In this document: piece after piece, positions 47,237 through 55,981 of the stretch | How the letters are laid out: each line of letters begins with the position of its first letter | How positions within the stretch are numbered: position 1 is the stretch's first letter | From: Sphingobacterium zeae | Lineage (GTDB): Bacteria > Bacteroidota > Bacteroidia > Sphingobacteriales > Sphingobacteriaceae | Assembly: GCF_030818895.1 (NCBI RefSeq) | Contig: NZ_JAUTBA010000001.1 | Location: 868,001-932,000 of the forward strand | DNA length: 64,000 bases | Direction: 5' to 3' | Translations under genes and position numbers: made by a program | Notes under the pieces: model-generated | What the model saw: the letters and a program-made list of their open reading frames with translations, nothing else | Database searches by the model: none | What the model was told of the DNA's origin: nothing

Positions 47237-49948
47237 ATGTGCAAAAGACTATTATGCGTGTTTCTTTGTGTCTTTTCAATACTTGCTGAACTTTATGCTG
47301 TAAATAAAAGTATTACCGTTCGTTACACGCTGGAAGGAATTGCAAATCAAGAACGATTTCAATATGCAGTTGACCTGTTACAAAAAGAATTGATGAATTC
47401 AAGTGTTACCGACGATCTCGATATTGAGGTAAGTACGGCAGTACAAAGAAAATCTTTACCGGACTCAATCAGGAGTAAATTGATTGAAAAAGAACATTTT
47501 GTTCTATTCCGAAAGAGCAAAACAGATCCGATCACCTTGATCGGTACGGATGAATCGGGGGTTTTGTATGGCTGTATGGCGTTGCTGGCAGATAGGCATT
47601 GGCTGAACGCTGGGCCATTCTTTTTAGCCGATGGGCCAAAAATGGTTATGCGCGGCACAAGCATTGGCCTTCAAAAAACTGCGTATTTGCCTGGGCATGA
47701 TATTTACGAATATCCTTATACACCTGAATCTTTTCCATGGTTTTATGATAAAGAATTGTGGTTGAAGTATTTGGATATGATGGTTGAAAACAGGTATAAT
47801 GCTTTGTATTTATGGAATGGGCACCCTTTTTCTTCATTGGTGAAATTAAAAGATTATTCTTATGCGCTTGAAGTAGATGAGACAACATTTGATAAAAACG
47901 AAGAGATCTATACTTTTTTGACCAAAGAAGCTAATAAAAGGGGGATTTGGATTATCCAGATGTTTTATAACATCATCCTGCCGAAGCCTTTTGCCGATCG
48001 TCATGGGTTAAAAACTCAAGAGCGCAATCGCGCTATTACACCGCTAATATCTGATTACACCCGCAAAAGTATTGCTGCTTTTGTGGCTAAGTATCCAAAC
48101 GTCGGATTACTAATCACGTTGGGCGAGGCAATGGAGGGAGTCGGTCAAGATGATATTAACTGGTTTACCAATACCATCATTCCGGGAGTACAGGACGGAT
48201 TACATGCATCAGGTACTCATGGCGAGCCACCTATTATTTTAAGAGCCCACGACACTGATGCACCAGCTGTTATGAAAGCTGCATTACCAATTTATAAAAA
48301 CCTCTATACTATGGCTAAATATAATGGTGAGGCGCTGACAACCTATACGCCAAGGGGGAAGTGGGCCGAGTTACATCGCTCTTTAAGTGCCATTGGTACA
48401 GTCCATATTCAGAATGTTCATATTTTAGCCAACTTGGAACCATTTAGATATGGCTCACCTGATTTTATCCAGAGATCGGTCAAAGCTATGCATGAAGTTC
48501 ATCATTCAAACGGTATTCATATTTACCCCCAGGCATCTTACTGGGACTGGCCATATGCAGCAGACAAGGTAAATAATAGATTGCTTCAGGTAGATCGCGA
48601 CTGGATGTGGTACAAGGCATGGTCACGATATGCTTGGAATGAAAATCGAGATTTATCACAAGAGCAATCTTATTGGTCGAATGAACTTTCCCGATATTAT
48701 GGTATTCCCGAGAAGGATGCACTGAATTTACTATTGGCTATCCAAGAAATTGGTGAGATATCGCCTAAAATACTTAGGCGATTTGGTATTACAGATGGTA
48801 ATAGACAGACATCTTCACTCGGAATGCTGATGACGCAATTGATAAATCCTTATCGTTATGGTCTGTTCACTCTTCTTTATGAATCTGAAGCTCCGGAAGG
48901 AGAAATGATTATTGATTATGTCGAGAGAGATTACCACAAGGAAGGCCATGTTGGGGAGACACCTCTCCAAGTGTCGGAAGAAATTGTGAAACATGGAGAT
49001 CGTGCAGCTGCGCTGATTAAGGAGTTAGGAAAACCAATGAAAAATGTTGCAGAATTTAATCGCTGGCTTACTGATATACGGATTCATCAATTGTTGGCCA
49101 ATCATTATAGCTATAAGGTTAAGGCAGCTATTCAGCTGCTTCAATACAAGTATTCCCATGATCTTGGCGCGCTTCGGAAAGCGCTGCCCGATTTGGAGCA
49201 AAGTGTGACGGAATATCAAAAACTTACGCAGATCACAAATCAGGCCTATTTATATGCAAATAGCATGCAGACTAAACAACGTAAGATACCCATGCGCGGA
49301 GCTGATGCTTCGTTCATTCACTGGAAAGAGATGCTTCCTGTATTTGAAGCGGAGTTGAATAATTTTAAACATGCGATAGATTCTTTAGCTACAATTTCGG
49401 ATGTCTATACACAGGCCAAAGCGGTATTAAAGTCAGAAGAGATTACTTTTTTGGATGATCAGCAACTTATTCCATTGAAAAAGGGCGCAAAATTGTATGC
49501 AGATCAGGAGTTAGTTGTTACCCATCTGGCCAACGAATTGGAAGGACTGCAAGCGGTACAGATTAATACCGAAAAGCAAAAGATTCAGGGAACACATCTT
49601 CGCTTTAAGAATAATAAAGCAGTGAAGATATTGATTGGTTATTTTAATAGTAATGACAAAGTTTTTGCGCCTAAACCTATACTGGAAATTGATGCAAGTG
49701 CAAATGATTTTGGTCAAGCAGAGGCAAGAATACGTAATGCTATACGAATACAATACATGCCGATGGTGGATATTCATACCTATTCCTTTTCTCCAGGGGT
49801 CAATGAGCTGAAGATTGCAAAAGGAGAAGTGCTTATTTTGGGTATAGTGGATCATGAGGAACTCTCTAATTCATATAATGCAGACGTGGACAATCAAGGA
49901 GATGATCTAGACGACTTGTTTGGCTATTATCGGGAAACCAAATTGTAA
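47237..49948 (+). CDS. Exported glycoside hydrolase, GH20/GH67-like fold, family uncertain
   Basis: The 903-residue protein has an N-terminal signal peptide. Residues about 25-130 resemble the small alpha/beta domain preceding the barrel in GH20, GH67 and GH115 enzymes (LIGTDESGVLYGCMALLA). A TIM-barrel-like region follows from about 135: MVMRGTSIGLQ, YLDMMVENRYNALYLWNGHPF and LLITLGEAMEG, with E297 and E300 as possible catalytic residues. The rest is helical with a C-terminal beta domain. I recall similar proteins in Bacteroidota pectin loci labelled alpha-galacturonidase or left unclassified; GH138 is one possibility. It heads a run of hydrolase genes, so an exo-acting role on an acidic pectic side chain is a reasonable guess only. 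Confidence 0.7.
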   Translation: MCKRLLCVFLCVFSILAELYAVNKSITVRYTLEGIANQERFQYAVDLLQKELMNSSVTDDLDIEVSTAVQRKSLPDSIRSKLIEKEHFVLFRKSKTDPITLIGTDESGVLYGCMALLADRHWLNAGPFFLADGPKMVMRGTSIGLQKTAYLPGHDIYEYPYTPESFPWFYDKELWLKYLDMMVENRYNALYLWNGHPFSSLVKLKDYSYALEVDETTFDKNEEIYTFLTKEANKRGIWIIQMFYNIILPKPFADRHGLKTQERNRAITPLISDYTRKSIAAFVAKYPNVGLLITLGEAMEGVGQDDINWFTNTIIPGVQDGLHASGTHGEPPIILRAHDTDAPAVMKAALPIYKNLYTMAKYNGEALTTYTPRGKWAELHRSLSAIGTVHIQNVHILANLEPFRYGSPDFIQRSVKAMHEVHHSNGIHIYPQASYWDWPYAADKVNNRLLQVDRDWMWYKAWSRYAWNENRDLSQEQSYWSNELSRYYGIPEKDALNLLLAIQEIGEISPKILRRFGITDGNRQTSSLGMLMTQLINPYRYGLFTLLYESEAPEGEMIIDYVERDYHKEGHVGETPLQVSEEIVKHGDRAAALIKELGKPMKNVAEFNRWLTDIRIHQLLANHYSYKVKAAIQLLQYKYSHDLGALRKALPDLEQSVTEYQKLTQITNQAYLYANSMQTKQRKIPMRGADASFIHWKEMLPVFEAELNNFKHAIDSLATISDVYTQAKAVLKSEEITFLDDQQLIPLKKGAKLYADQELVVTHLANELEGLQAVQINTEKQKIQGTHLRFKNNKAVKILIGYFNSNDKVFAPKPILEIDASANDFGQAEARIRNAIRIQYMPMVDIHTYSFSPGVNELKIAKGEVLILGIVDHEELSNSYNADVDNQGDDLDDLFGYYRETKL

Positions 49949-49963
49949 ATACAACCATGTCCT

Positions 49964-49976
49964 TCAGGATAGTACA
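49964..49976 (+). repeat. 13-base motif, copy 1 of 2
   Basis: TCAGGATAGTACA lies in the gap between the first hydrolase gene and the next, 80 bases before that gene. The same 13 bases occur at 59499-59511, also in a gap of this locus. Here CAGGATA is itself repeated after three bases. It may be a shared regulator site. Confidence 0.4.
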
Positions 49977-50056
49977 GGATAAACAACTTAAACGAAGTGG
50001 GTAATTTTACGAGAACACAATACATCTACTTCAACTTTTTTGATATTAAATAAGGA

Positions 50057-51595
50057 ATGAAAATTATAAAATCTATTCTTGCGCTTTTTTTCTGTGCGCT
50101 ATCGTGTGTAAAGGCACAGCAGAAATTAGAAGATAAAGTTCACAGCTATGTTCAAGAGTTTAACAAAAACGATAACGAAGCAGTAATCAATAATATTCCG
50201 AATAAGGATGCCTATGACTGGATGATGGCTAATATTCCTTTATTTGACTGTCCGGATAAGGAAATCGAGCAAACCTATTATTTTCGATGGTGGTCTTACC
50301 GAAAACATATCAAATCGAGTCCGGAAGGCATCTTGGTGACCGAATTTATTGAGCCAGTGAAGCATGCTGGAAAATACAATTCAATCAGTTGTGCGCTTGG
50401 ACACCATTTGTATGAAGGAAGGTGGATTCGTGACAATGCATTTCTAAAAGAATACATCGACTTTTGGCTTTATCATGCAGACAAGAATCAATCGAAGCCA
50501 AGGTTTCATCAATTCAGTTCTTGGCTACCTGATGCCTTACTAGCTTATTGTAAAGTTAATCCTGATAATCAATATCTAAAAGACCGTCTATTGGATTTGG
50601 ATTTGGATTTTGAAAAGTGGGAAAAAGAAAGAAAGACTAAAAATGGGCTCTTTTGGCAATTTGACGTTCAAGATGGTATGGAAGAGTCGGTGTCGGGAGG
50701 ACGTAAGGTTCACAATATGCGTCCATCAATCAATAGCTATATGTATGGAAACGCTGTAGCGATTGCGACAATTGCCAAATTGGTGTCTAATCCAAAATTA
50801 GAGAAAAAATACAATTCCTATGCACAGACTTTACGCCAATTGATATTGGATTCGCTTTGGGACAAAGAAGATCAATTTTTTAAAACAAAGATGGAAAAAG
50901 GGGAGCTACACCCCACTCGGGAAGCAATCGGTTTTATCCCATGGTACTTTCATTTACCTCCGGATAGAACAGCTTATGGAAAAGCTTGGCTGCAGCTACC
51001 TGATACCGCAGGATTTAATGCACCTTGGGGAACAACAACAGCAGAGCGGCGTGAACCGACATTTCGAACCCGTGGAACTGGACATAGCTGTGAATGGGAT
51101 GGTGCAATTTGGCCTTTTACAAGTTCACAGACCATCAGGGGGATGGCTAATTATTTAAGCGATTATAAAAGGAATAAAGCAGTTGATGTAAGCGATTTAT
51201 ACGAGCAAATTCATAAATATGCCAAATCCCATGTTATGAATGGTAAACCCTACATCGGTGAATATCAAGATGAGAAAACTGGAGAATGGTTGAAGGGAGA
51301 TCATCCGAGAAGTAAGTTTTATAATCATTCTACATTTGCGGATGTCATTATTCAGGATCTAATTGGAATAAAACCACAGACTAATCCCATTCTTGAGATA
51401 AAACCGTTGATTTCGAAAGATCGATGGGACTACTTTTCACTCACCCAGTTAACGTATCACAATAAGAACATTGCTATTTACTGGGATGTCACTGGCGAGA
51501 AATATCATAAAGGCAAGGGACTGACCATCTATGTGGACGGTGTAAAGTCAATGCAACAAAAGGATTTAAAAAATTGTAAGATTAACTTAAAGTAA
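50057..51595 (+). CDS. Exported (alpha/alpha)6-barrel glycoside hydrolase, MGH1/GH63-like
   Basis: The 512-residue protein has a signal peptide (ALFFCALSCVKAQ) and helical-barrel motifs: YYFRWWSYRKHI, ALGHHLYEGRWIRD, WQFDVQDGMEESVSGG, RPSINSYMYGNAVAIATIA and TGHSCEWDGAIWPFTSSQT, where the acidic residues D and E are likely catalytic. This resembles the mannosylglycerate-hydrolase-like/GH63-like barrel. A C-terminal beta extension follows. The exact substrate is not readable. It ends one base before the GH28 gene, which shows a shared transcript. Confidence 0.78.
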   Translation: MKIIKSILALFFCALSCVKAQQKLEDKVHSYVQEFNKNDNEAVINNIPNKDAYDWMMANIPLFDCPDKEIEQTYYFRWWSYRKHIKSSPEGILVTEFIEPVKHAGKYNSISCALGHHLYEGRWIRDNAFLKEYIDFWLYHADKNQSKPRFHQFSSWLPDALLAYCKVNPDNQYLKDRLLDLDLDFEKWEKERKTKNGLFWQFDVQDGMEESVSGGRKVHNMRPSINSYMYGNAVAIATIAKLVSNPKLEKKYNSYAQTLRQLILDSLWDKEDQFFKTKMEKGELHPTREAIGFIPWYFHLPPDRTAYGKAWLQLPDTAGFNAPWGTTTAERREPTFRTRGTGHSCEWDGAIWPFTSSQTIRGMANYLSDYKRNKAVDVSDLYEQIHKYAKSHVMNGKPYIGEYQDEKTGEWLKGDHPRSKFYNHSTFADVIIQDLIGIKPQTNPILEIKPLISKDRWDYFSLTQLTYHNKNIAIYWDVTGEKYHKGKGLTIYVDGVKSMQQKDLKNCKINLK

Positions 51596-51596
51596 T

Positions 51597-53183
51597 ATGA
51601 TCAGAAAGAGCTATCGTCATGGAATAATAACTGTATTACTCTGTTTATTCATGTTGGGTTTGCAGGCACAAACTTGGCTTAACGTCATGGATTTTGGTGG
51701 TCGGAAGGACAGCACCGGAAGTAATACATTGGCTATCAAAAAAGCTATTACAACAGCGTCCAATAGAGGCGGGGGGACGATTTATTTTCCAGCTGGAAAA
51801 TACGTCACCGGGCCCATTCATCTTAAAAGTAATATTACGATTTATATCGATGCTGGAGCGGAGTTACATTTTAGCGATAATTTTGATGAGTATTTACCTA
51901 TGGTTGAATCTCGTTGGGAAGGAACTGTTGTTACAAACTTTTCGCCATTATTTTACGGTAATAATCTAGAGAATATCAGTATCCAAGGACGTGGGCTCAT
52001 TGACGGACATGGTAAAAAATGGTGGGGCTATTCGGAGGTTGAAGTTAAGAAGCAGACAGAAGATAGCAAATGGCAAAAAGAGTTTAAACGCCTCAATAAA
52101 GATGTTTTGGCTCCGGACCTTCCAGGATGGATTGAGAGAGGATTTTTACGCCCGCCTTTTATACAGTTCTTAAACTGTAAAAATGTACAGATCAGAGATA
52201 TTAAAATTCAAAATTCGCCGTTTTGGACAATTAATCCACAATATTGTGATAACGTTACCGTAGAAGGCGTTACAATAGATAACCCTCCTTCGCCTAATAC
52301 AGATGGTATCAATCCAGAATCTTGCTCCAATGTTCGCATCGCCAATTGCCACATTAGTGTAGGAGATGATTGCATTACCATAAAATCTGGAAAGGATCGT
52401 TCGGGAAGGAAAATCAATATCCCTGCAGAGAATTACACCATTACAAACTGTACGATGCTTCGCGGACATGGTGGGGTAGTTATTGGGAGTGAAATGTCAG
52501 GTGGTGTGAAAAATATTGTTATTTCCAATTGTATTTTCGACGGAACAGATCGTGGTATACGTTTAAAAACCGCAAGAGGTAGAGGTGGGATTGTAGAAAA
52601 TATTCAAGTCTCCAATATTGTCATGCGTGATATTCGAGATCAGGCTATTGTACTCGATATGGAATATGCTAAAAGTGAACCGGGGCCTGTTAGTGAGCGT
52701 ACGCCTAAATTCAGGAACATCTTTATCAACAATTTATCTGGTACAACAAATCGCATTGGTTATATGCGAGGCTTAGCAGAAATGCCAATTGAAAATGTCG
52801 TGTTTTCGGATATTAACATGCAGGGAAGCACAGGTTTTTCAGCTGTCAATGTAAATGGACTAACATTGACTAACGTGAATGTATCAATCAAACAAGGATC
52901 ATTATTATCAGTTAACAACGGTAAGGAACTGAATATCTTAAATGTGAAAAATACCACGCCGGTAGTAGAAAAGTCGCTCATTGAGTTGGAAAACTGTGAA
53001 TCAGTCAATGTGCAGGGCTGTTTTCCTACAGGAGGCACCTCGCTATTTTTGGACTTAATTGGAGCAGCTAATGAGTCAATTTATGTTCATGGCAATAATC
53101 TGGCCCGAGTAAAGCAAATTCTCCGTGGTACCTATAAAAGTGGTCAGTTCACATCAAATATAAATCCTTCGGAAACTAAATAA
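51597..53183 (+). CDS. Exported polygalacturonase-type glycoside hydrolase, GH28
   Basis: The 528-residue right-handed beta-helix protein has a signal peptide ending GLQAQ and the full GH28 set: NTDG (D236), GDDC (D257 and D258), GHGG (H291) and GIRLKT near 328. This is the inverting pectinase site. Exo-polygalacturonase or rhamnogalacturonan activity is likely. The ATG overlaps the previous gene region (one-base gap), and its own stop overlaps the next start (TAATG), so translation is coupled. Confidence 0.95.
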   Translation: MIRKSYRHGIITVLLCLFMLGLQAQTWLNVMDFGGRKDSTGSNTLAIKKAITTASNRGGGTIYFPAGKYVTGPIHLKSNITIYIDAGAELHFSDNFDEYLPMVESRWEGTVVTNFSPLFYGNNLENISIQGRGLIDGHGKKWWGYSEVEVKKQTEDSKWQKEFKRLNKDVLAPDLPGWIERGFLRPPFIQFLNCKNVQIRDIKIQNSPFWTINPQYCDNVTVEGVTIDNPPSPNTDGINPESCSNVRIANCHISVGDDCITIKSGKDRSGRKINIPAENYTITNCTMLRGHGGVVIGSEMSGGVKNIVISNCIFDGTDRGIRLKTARGRGGIVENIQVSNIVMRDIRDQAIVLDMEYAKSEPGPVSERTPKFRNIFINNLSGTTNRIGYMRGLAEMPIENVVFSDINMQGSTGFSAVNVNGLTLTNVNVSIKQGSLLSVNNGKELNILNVKNTTPVVEKSLIELENCESVNVQGCFPTGGTSLFLDLIGAANESIYVHGNNLARVKQILRGTYKSGQFTSNINPSETK

Positions 53184-55981
53184 TGCGTTTATACCTGTAT
53201 ATCTTATTATCGTTTTTATCGATATGTCTCTTGAACTCCACTTTTGCACAGTCGCGTGTATGGTTTGATCATCCTGCCAAACAATGGGAAGAGGCTTTAC
53301 CTATTGGCAATGGTCGACTCGGAGCCATGGTTTATGGGGGAGTCGAGGAGGAAGAATTGCAGTTTAATGAGGAGACATTATGGACGGATGGACCACGAAA
53401 TTATAATAAAAAAGGCGCATCAAAGTATCTTCAAAACATACGGGACTTGCTTGATCGGGGGCGACAGCAAGAAGCAGAGGCCTTGGCGATGCGAGAATTT
53501 ATGGGACTCAAAAGTGAATCGGAAGATCCTAGTGCTTGGTTAGGAAAGATTGGACGAATTCGGGAGCAAGAACATGGTCCTTTTGCGTTTGCTTTTGATG
53601 ATAGTAAATGGCCAAGTATAGCGGTGCCGCATTATGAAGGTTGGGAGAGTCAGGGGCTGGAAGGATTGGACGGGGCAGTTTGGTTTCGTTATGAATTCAA
53701 TCTTTCAAAAAAAGAGCTGACAGAACTGTGGTCGTTGGATTTAAATAAAATCCGAACTAACGATTACACCTATATTAATGGTAAGCTTGTTGGACAGTCA
53801 AAGGGGGATGAAACGAGAAGACTTTATCAAATACCTAAAGGGCTACTGAAAGAAGGGAGAAATAGTATCGCCATTCAGGTGATCAATTTAGAAGGAAAAG
53901 GAGGGGTAGCTGGTTATAAGGATACAAAGCAGTCAATAGGATTAAAAAGTTCCACCGGAAAACTAATCTCGCTTAATGGAGAGTGGAAATACTATATTCA
54001 AGATCCAAACAGTCCCAAAATAGGCAGTTATCAAGCATCTTATCAGCCTTTTGGTACGTTAAATTTGCAATTCGATCACAAAGAGGCAAAGCGCTACAGC
54101 CGGATACTCGATATGGATAAAGGTGAAGTTCGTGTCAATTATGATGCTCATGGAATTCATTATAAAAGAACTTATTTTGCAAGTTATCCCAACAATTTTA
54201 TCGGCTTAAGATTACAGGCAGATCAGAAGGGAAAAATCACTTTTAGATTAAGCTTGAATACCAAACATCAGCGTGCCAAACTTGATCACATGATGGACTC
54301 CTCCATCGGTATGGAGGTATGGGTCAAAAATGGTTCGATGCGAGGAACAGCCTTCGTAAAGCTCAAATTGAAAGGTGGTCGGGTATTTTATGAAGGTAAT
54401 GATCTTGTTGTTAAACAAGCCGATGAGGTCCAGATTTATCTAACTGCATCAACCAATTTTAAATCGTATCGAGAACTGAACGATCAATATGCGACTATCG
54501 CATTGGATAGATCCAAAAATTTATGGAAGTCGGACTTTGATAAATTGTATCAAATCCATCAAAAAGATTACCAGAATTTGTACCATCGCTTTGCAATAGA
54601 ACTTTACGATAGCAGCCAGCTCGATACTATTCCAACAGATAGAAGATTAAGAAGGGCAGTAATGCTGGATGACCCTGGACTGCTCGCGCTTTATGTGCAA
54701 TACGCCCGATATCTCCAAATTGCAGCTTCTCGAACAGGTAGCCAACCTATGAATCTTCAGGGCATTTGGAATTCATCTTTAGAACCATCATGGGGGAGCA
54801 AATATACGACTAACATAAATTTGGAGATGAACTATTGGCCGACCGAGGTTTTAAATCTCTCTGAATTGCAGGATCCTTTATTCCAAATGATTCAAGATTT
54901 GCATGTGGCGGGTGCAGAAACGGCCAAAGAATATTATGCTGCCCGGGGTTGGGTTTTACATCACAATACGGATTTATGGCGGGGTACAGCTCCCATTAAT
55001 AATTCCAACCATGGTATATGGCCCACAGGTGGAGCTTGGTTGGTGAGACATCTTTGGGAACATTATCTTTACACACAAGATTTACACTTTTTAAAAGAAT
55101 ATTATCCAATTATTAAGGATGCTACCTTATTTTTTAAGGACTTTCTTGTCAAGGACAAAGTAACGGGATGGTTGGTCAGCTCACCTTCAAACTCCCCCGA
55201 GAATGGAGGGTTGGTCAAGGGACCTACTATGGATCATCAGATTATTCGCTCCTTATTTGATATTTTCAACCAAAGCTCCAAGATACTGGATAGCGATAAT
55301 CTTTTACGGGATTCGATTAGCAACATGCGGAATCAGATTGCACCTAACCAAATCGGGCAATATGGACAACTGCAGGAGTGGTTGGTAGATATGGACGATC
55401 CGCAGAATAAACATCGACATGTATCCCATTTGTGGGGTTTATTCCCGGGAAATGAAATCAATCTGATTGGTACACCACAGCTGGTTGAAGCTGCAAAGCG
55501 CTCGTTGGTGTTACGGGGAGATGAAGGGACAGGTTGGAGCTTAGCATGGAAAATTAATTTTTGGGCGAGATTAAAAGACGCTCAGCATGCGTATCACATG
55601 GTAAAAATGCTATTGCGGCCGGCGGATAATGGAGGTGGTTCTTATCCAAACCTATTTGATGCCCATCCACCGTTTCAGATCGATGGGAATTTCGGTGGGG
55701 CATCGGGAATTGTGGAGATGTTACTCCAGAGCCACACGGATGGAATTGAGCTATTACCGGCATTACCGTCGGAAATCGGAACAGGAAAAGTCCAAGGAAT
55801 CAAAGCGCGAGGCGCATTTCAGATCAATATGGAGTGGAAAGACGGTCAGTTGTTAGGGGTTACCGTTGAATCGCTTTCAGGAGAAGACCTCCATTTGCGT
55901 TATCAGAACCATGAAGTAAAGATTCAAACAAAGAAGGGCAAATCTTATGCCTTTGATAAAGAATTGAAGTTAAAGAAATAA
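53183..55981 (+). CDS. Exported GH95 glycosidase with an inserted sugar-binding-like domain
   Basis: The 932-residue protein has the GH95 N-terminal beta domain (WEEALPIGNGRLGAMVYGG, NEETLWTDGPRNY) and an (alpha/alpha)6 barrel with QPMNLQGIWNSSLEPSWGSKYTTN in pieces, NYWPTEVLNLSEL, NNSNHGIWPTGGAW and HRHVSHLWGLFPG. GH95 enzymes are alpha-L-fucosidases or alpha-L-galactosidases. Residues about 109-286 interrupt the N-terminal domain. They look like a jelly-roll of the kind found in GH2 and sialate esterases (WFRYEFNL, YTYINGKLVG, GRNSIAIQVINL). This makes the protein about 130-150 residues longer than usual. Start and stop overlap its neighbours in the TAATG manner. Confidence 0.92.
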   Translation: MRLYLYILLSFLSICLLNSTFAQSRVWFDHPAKQWEEALPIGNGRLGAMVYGGVEEEELQFNEETLWTDGPRNYNKKGASKYLQNIRDLLDRGRQQEAEALAMREFMGLKSESEDPSAWLGKIGRIREQEHGPFAFAFDDSKWPSIAVPHYEGWESQGLEGLDGAVWFRYEFNLSKKELTELWSLDLNKIRTNDYTYINGKLVGQSKGDETRRLYQIPKGLLKEGRNSIAIQVINLEGKGGVAGYKDTKQSIGLKSSTGKLISLNGEWKYYIQDPNSPKIGSYQASYQPFGTLNLQFDHKEAKRYSRILDMDKGEVRVNYDAHGIHYKRTYFASYPNNFIGLRLQADQKGKITFRLSLNTKHQRAKLDHMMDSSIGMEVWVKNGSMRGTAFVKLKLKGGRVFYEGNDLVVKQADEVQIYLTASTNFKSYRELNDQYATIALDRSKNLWKSDFDKLYQIHQKDYQNLYHRFAIELYDSSQLDTIPTDRRLRRAVMLDDPGLLALYVQYARYLQIAASRTGSQPMNLQGIWNSSLEPSWGSKYTTNINLEMNYWPTEVLNLSELQDPLFQMIQDLHVAGAETAKEYYAARGWVLHHNTDLWRGTAPINNSNHGIWPTGGAWLVRHLWEHYLYTQDLHFLKEYYPIIKDATLFFKDFLVKDKVTGWLVSSPSNSPENGGLVKGPTMDHQIIRSLFDIFNQSSKILDSDNLLRDSISNMRNQIAPNQIGQYGQLQEWLVDMDDPQNKHRHVSHLWGLFPGNEINLIGTPQLVEAAKRSLVLRGDEGTGWSLAWKINFWARLKDAQHAYHMVKMLLRPADNGGGSYPNLFDAHPPFQIDGNFGGASGIVEMLLQSHTDGIELLPALPSEIGTGKVQGIKARGAFQINMEWKDGQLLGVTVESLSGEDLHLRYQNHEVKIQTKKGKSYAFDKELKLKK

